DNA of 64,000 nt, taken from the NCBI GenBank assembly GCA_022315425.1, contig JAIUPT010000038.1, positions 930,001 through 994,000 on the forward strand, written 5' to 3'. The stretch's first letter is position 1; each line of letters opens with the position of its first letter. The notes beneath the pieces are model-generated. The model made no database searches, was not told the DNA's origin, and was given only the letters and a program-made list of their open reading frames with translations. This stretch comes from Pseudevernia furfuracea. Taxonomy: Eukaryota; Ascomycota; Lecanoromycetes; Lecanorales; Parmeliaceae. Shown here piece after piece: positions 61,059-64,000 of the stretch. Position numbers and translations under genes: made by a program.

Positions 61059-61461
61059 GGTCTCGTCATTTGCCCTCAAGCAAATGCTATCACACTACAA
61101 GAAAGCTATTAGTTATGAGATGAAGTCATGCACGAAACAATTTATCACGATAATGAGTCTTTTATGCTCGCATTTGATGAAATAACGTATGTTAGAGAGG
61201 GCTAAGATGTTGAAACTTGACGATATTCATTTTTATTGACGAATCGATAAGGAGAATAAGAATAAGAATGGACGCGAAGAGACTATGAATGAGTTTTTAT
61301 ATATTAACGAGCCTGCTATAGCGAAGTCTTTAGATCGATCTTCTAAAGTCAGAAACAAGAAAAAACGCACTCGTCAACAAGTCTTCGAGGACTTTACACA
61401 GCGCGAACCTTTCGAATTTGAGCACGTGCAGACTCACGTTAAGACTCAACGACAGCGATAG

Positions 61462-64000
61462 TTAACAAGTCAGATAGTCTCAATTGCTATGAACGAAACT
61501 TCACAAAGCGATGTCACAGACGCGTTACGAGACGATAAGACTAAATAGGAGAATGAGACTGAATAGGAGAATGAGGCTAAATAGGAGAATAAGACTAAAT
61601 AGGAGAATAAGAAGACTGGACAAAAGAAAGCTATTGACGACTCTAATAACTCTGACGACTCTGACTGAGACTTCACGGACGATCAAATGATTCAATTGAC
61701 TCTGTTCGAGGATCCTCAGCTTGAAAAACGAAGAATACGACTTCAGAACGCAAAGACTGATTACGATAAACGACTGCAGAAGTCTCTTGATAATCATATA
61801 CGTAATGCACAACGAGAGACACAATGTTAGACTGACTTATATAATATAGATATATATAAGACAGGCTAGAATTGTGTAGCAATGTGAACTTAGCGAAGAT
61901 ATATATATTGCGTATAGTATATCTAATAGTAAGACTAATTCTTAAGAAAGGAAAATGAGAAACTTCGAGACATGACCCTCTTAAGCTTCTCACGCCAAGA
62001 ATCCGCTTGACATGCGTATATCAAGCGATTCGATTACGCTCGGCAACTCTCGAACTTATACGATAACTGTTCTCTTGATCTCGCTGTTAACATGATCTTC
62101 TCTCTTTAAGAATTCGTTCTCGAATTCATTGCTCTAAACAGACTTATTAAAACTCTTTAAACCCCAGAGAGAACATAAGAAAAAGAGTTCTTTCAGATTA
62201 GCTTCGCGCTAACATTGCAAATCTCAATTTGAAATGCGTAGACTGTGATATCTCTACGCCTTGCGTATGAAAATAAAAATGTTCGTAGAGTCGTAGACGA
62301 CGTGAAGTTTGTTGACGTTGTTAATATCTCTTATTGTTTGAGTCGTGAGTTGCGCTATCGCGTCGTCGTCGTTATAAATACGCGACGTGAATAATTGCTA
62401 TGCGCTAGTCGTGAGCTATGTATAAGTTTGTTTTTTTAAACTTTTGCTTTTAGCAAAACACATTTCTCTTTTTTCTAATTCATAGCTATTAAACGTAGAC
62501 ATTATATTCTTTGTACTTATATTAAACATTGTCGTATCACCTGTTTGATTATAACTACTTAGATTTTTTCGACGCTTGATTTCTCGATCTACGTTCTCTT
62601 TCGTTCTACGATAAGTTGAATTAATCGTAATTTCGCGTGCGTTTCTAACACGTTTATAGTTCTATTCTTATAACATTACTAATCGATTCTTCGTGCGAGT
62701 GAAGACGTTGATTAAGAACTTCTATTGTCGTTGTCTTCGAATAGCGAATCAGCATATCTCGAATAGCTGTGATATTATCTTCGCGAAGATAGAAGAGATG
62801 CTACGAAAGTGCACTCACTGCGTCGATCTGCGAGCCGATTGTGAGTTCGTACGTAAACACATATAGTTTATAATTCAAACATAGCTGAAGCGTCTATTAA
62901 TCTCAATTTAAGATTCTCTCTACGTGAGAGATTAGATATCTAACGAACAATCTATTACGACGTCGCGTCTATCGTGAGCGAATCATTCGCCGCGAGTGAG
63001 TGCATGAGCATTCACAATATGTCAGTAGATCGTTTTTGACTGTCTGCGTAAAATTCTTCGATATCGAGTTATCTCGTCACGAGCGAGTTTAGAATCGTCT
63101 CGAGAGAAAGAAAAAGTCGAACGCATTAACGATTCAACTAAATCAAGTCAAGTCGCTTCGACGAATTGATACGACTCTAAAGGGCATCTACGATGTTCTT
63201 CGATTGAGAATATATTTTTCTCACGTTCAATAGACGTTTCGAGCACGTGACAGCTGCGTTAACGATTCGCTAGATAGATCTATCCCTCATGAACTCAAAG
63301 ACGTCTTCGAAGTCTAACGATTCTCTCTCGTCGACGAAGAACGACGTTAACGACGACCTTAGTAGCAGCAGCAGCAGTAATCGCAATCACGAAGTTAATA
63401 ATAACGATGAGAACGAGGTCTTCGTCGACGAGGTTGACGTCTTCGAGTCGTCTTTTCTCGACGAAGTCTTCGTCTTCTCTACGTCTCTCGTCGTCTCTCT
63501 CTTTAGTTTCGTCGCTGCTAGAGCTAGAGAGTTAAAGAAATTAAATGTGAATATTATTATTTAGAGAATTGATACGAACGAGAAGAAGAAGAAGAACGAG
63601 AATAAGAATAATAACGAAAGCAATTAAGTGAACGAAGACGAGATGATATAAGAGGCGAAGTAATCTAATCTTGCGTCGACATCTTTGATGCGTCTGATCT
63701 TCGAGTCAGATATAATAGATATACTCTGCGCTGCTTGTGAATTGTGTATTTTTTCGATTCTCTTTGATCTTTGAGCACCTTTTTTTGTTGCGATGTCTTC
63801 GAGCAATTTTAGAATCGTTACCCTTCGAGGTATTATCTTTTATTCATCTATCGTGCTCTTCGTCTTCGCTTCTTTGACTTTTCGAAAGCGTCTCGTAGCT
63901 TCTGTGAATATTTTATATCTTTCTCTAATACTCACTAATTATATTTATAAGAGTACTTAGCTCAACGAATAAGATATTTCATCTTATTCTTACGCTTTCG
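61462..64000. other. AT-rich, RIP-like transposon-derived sequence
   Basis: No intact gene. Near the start a degenerate frame continues (FEDPQLEKRRIRLQNAKTDY), typical of the tail of transposon proteins. From about 61,830 onward the DNA is TA-rich, with frequent TCG/CGA and few CA/TG dinucleotides, as RIP leaves behind. A Ser/Asn/Asp-rich 91-codon ORF (63289-63564) is low-complexity and not called. Confidence 0.55.
61538..61609 (+). repeat. 18-bp tandem repeat, four copies
   Basis: Units of the form AGACTAAATAGGAGAATG repeat four times. Read in the frame of the flanking remnant, each copy carries one TAG where CAG (Gln) would be expected. Confidence 0.85.

Larger units (their letters stand above)
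59164..61461 (+). pseudogene. MULE (Mutator-like) transposase remnant, stop-riddled and doubly interrupted
   Basis: Recognisable by its order of blocks. The N-terminal DNA-binding region reads RINQHVESQGYAVVKQRTTT and VWIRYDRGEK. The catalytic core start reads NATYKINKYKLSLFIIIEVI followed by LNTLFYMIFAFIKSE. HINNNIIENCRK comes next, then FNNRVISRGESNNKKLKKKL, and late LKLDDIHFYW with REPFEFEHVQTHV. Many stops are TGA or TAG where Trp, Arg or Gln is expected, the pattern of C-to-T/G-to-A change. Coding continuity passes 59164-60008, 60197-60846 and 61059-61461, skipping two insertions. It cannot encode a working enzyme. Confidence 0.82.

Noticed and set aside
63289..63564. A Ser/Asn/Asp-rich 91-residue protein
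   Set aside because: Low-complexity translation inside RIP-like AT-rich DNA; both strands read equally well.
1..64000. CRISPR arrays, bacterial operons, riboswitches or telomeric repeats
   Set aside because: The genome is eukaryotic, and no regular spacer-repeat array or TTAGGG tract was seen; the regular 22-bp array at 58.9 kb has only four short cores in transposon DNA.

Overview
This window is nuclear DNA of a filamentous ascomycete (Pezizomycotina). The genes are dense and carry many short GT-AG introns (about 41-110 bp) with CTAAC/CTGAC-type branch points. Two introns look like GC-AG. The proteins are typical of moulds: an FlbC-like conidiation regulator, a UstYa/DUF3328 oxidase, a hydrolase-NACHT-ankyrin NLR, a secreted GH32 invertase and Sec9. 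The right end carries stop-riddled, AT-rich transposon remnants that look like RIP (repeat-induced point mutation). I cannot assign a class or species from the sequence alone. Exon joins were worked out by hand from frame, phase, splice sites and protein family conservation.

Region 1 (1-23.6 kb) is mostly housekeeping. It holds OGG1 DNA glycosylase (minus, cut by the window edge), U2AF large subunit, SF3B1/Hsh155, a small membrane protein, an Hsp70-like ATPase of the DFGTT type, an unrecognised coiled-coil protein, a secreted GH32 invertase, ribosomal protein S13 (uS15), the COMPASS subunit Sdc1/DPY-30, and the FAN1 repair nuclease. U2AF65 and SF3B1, which bind each other at the branch site, lie head-to-tail.

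Region 2 (23.6-34.3 kb) is poorer in genes. It has two small hypothetical proteins, a 2.2-kb element-like segment with inverted ends (26.93-29.16 kb) that encloses an inverted pair of tRNA-T-arm-like sequences, an AT-rich patch, a large unrecognised secreted protein, and a hypothetical gene.

Region 3 (35.6-47.8 kb) holds an FlbC-like C2H2 factor, Sec9 (SNAP-25 type SNARE), cystinosin with an 18-nt microexon, an F-box-like/LRR-like protein, a small secreted Cys-containing peptide with a KR site, and a UstYa-like protein with both copper-motif regions. The last two are 1.3 kb apart and divergent.

Region 4 (48.9-58.6 kb) holds an intact six-exon NLR (alpha/beta hydrolase, NACHT, ankyrin) that starts MGCFCF, a possible lipidation signal. 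A decayed paralog of the same architecture lies head-to-head with it. The spacer between them contains a diverged direct duplication.

Region 5 (58.6-64 kb) is transposon debris. A MULE-type transposase pseudogene is interrupted by two oppositely oriented TG...CA insertions, each with a perfect 5-bp target duplication (CTAAA, GGTCT), so they read as solo LTRs. A four-copy GCGTACAGCCCC array lies upstream, and AT-rich unannotatable sequence continues to the window end.
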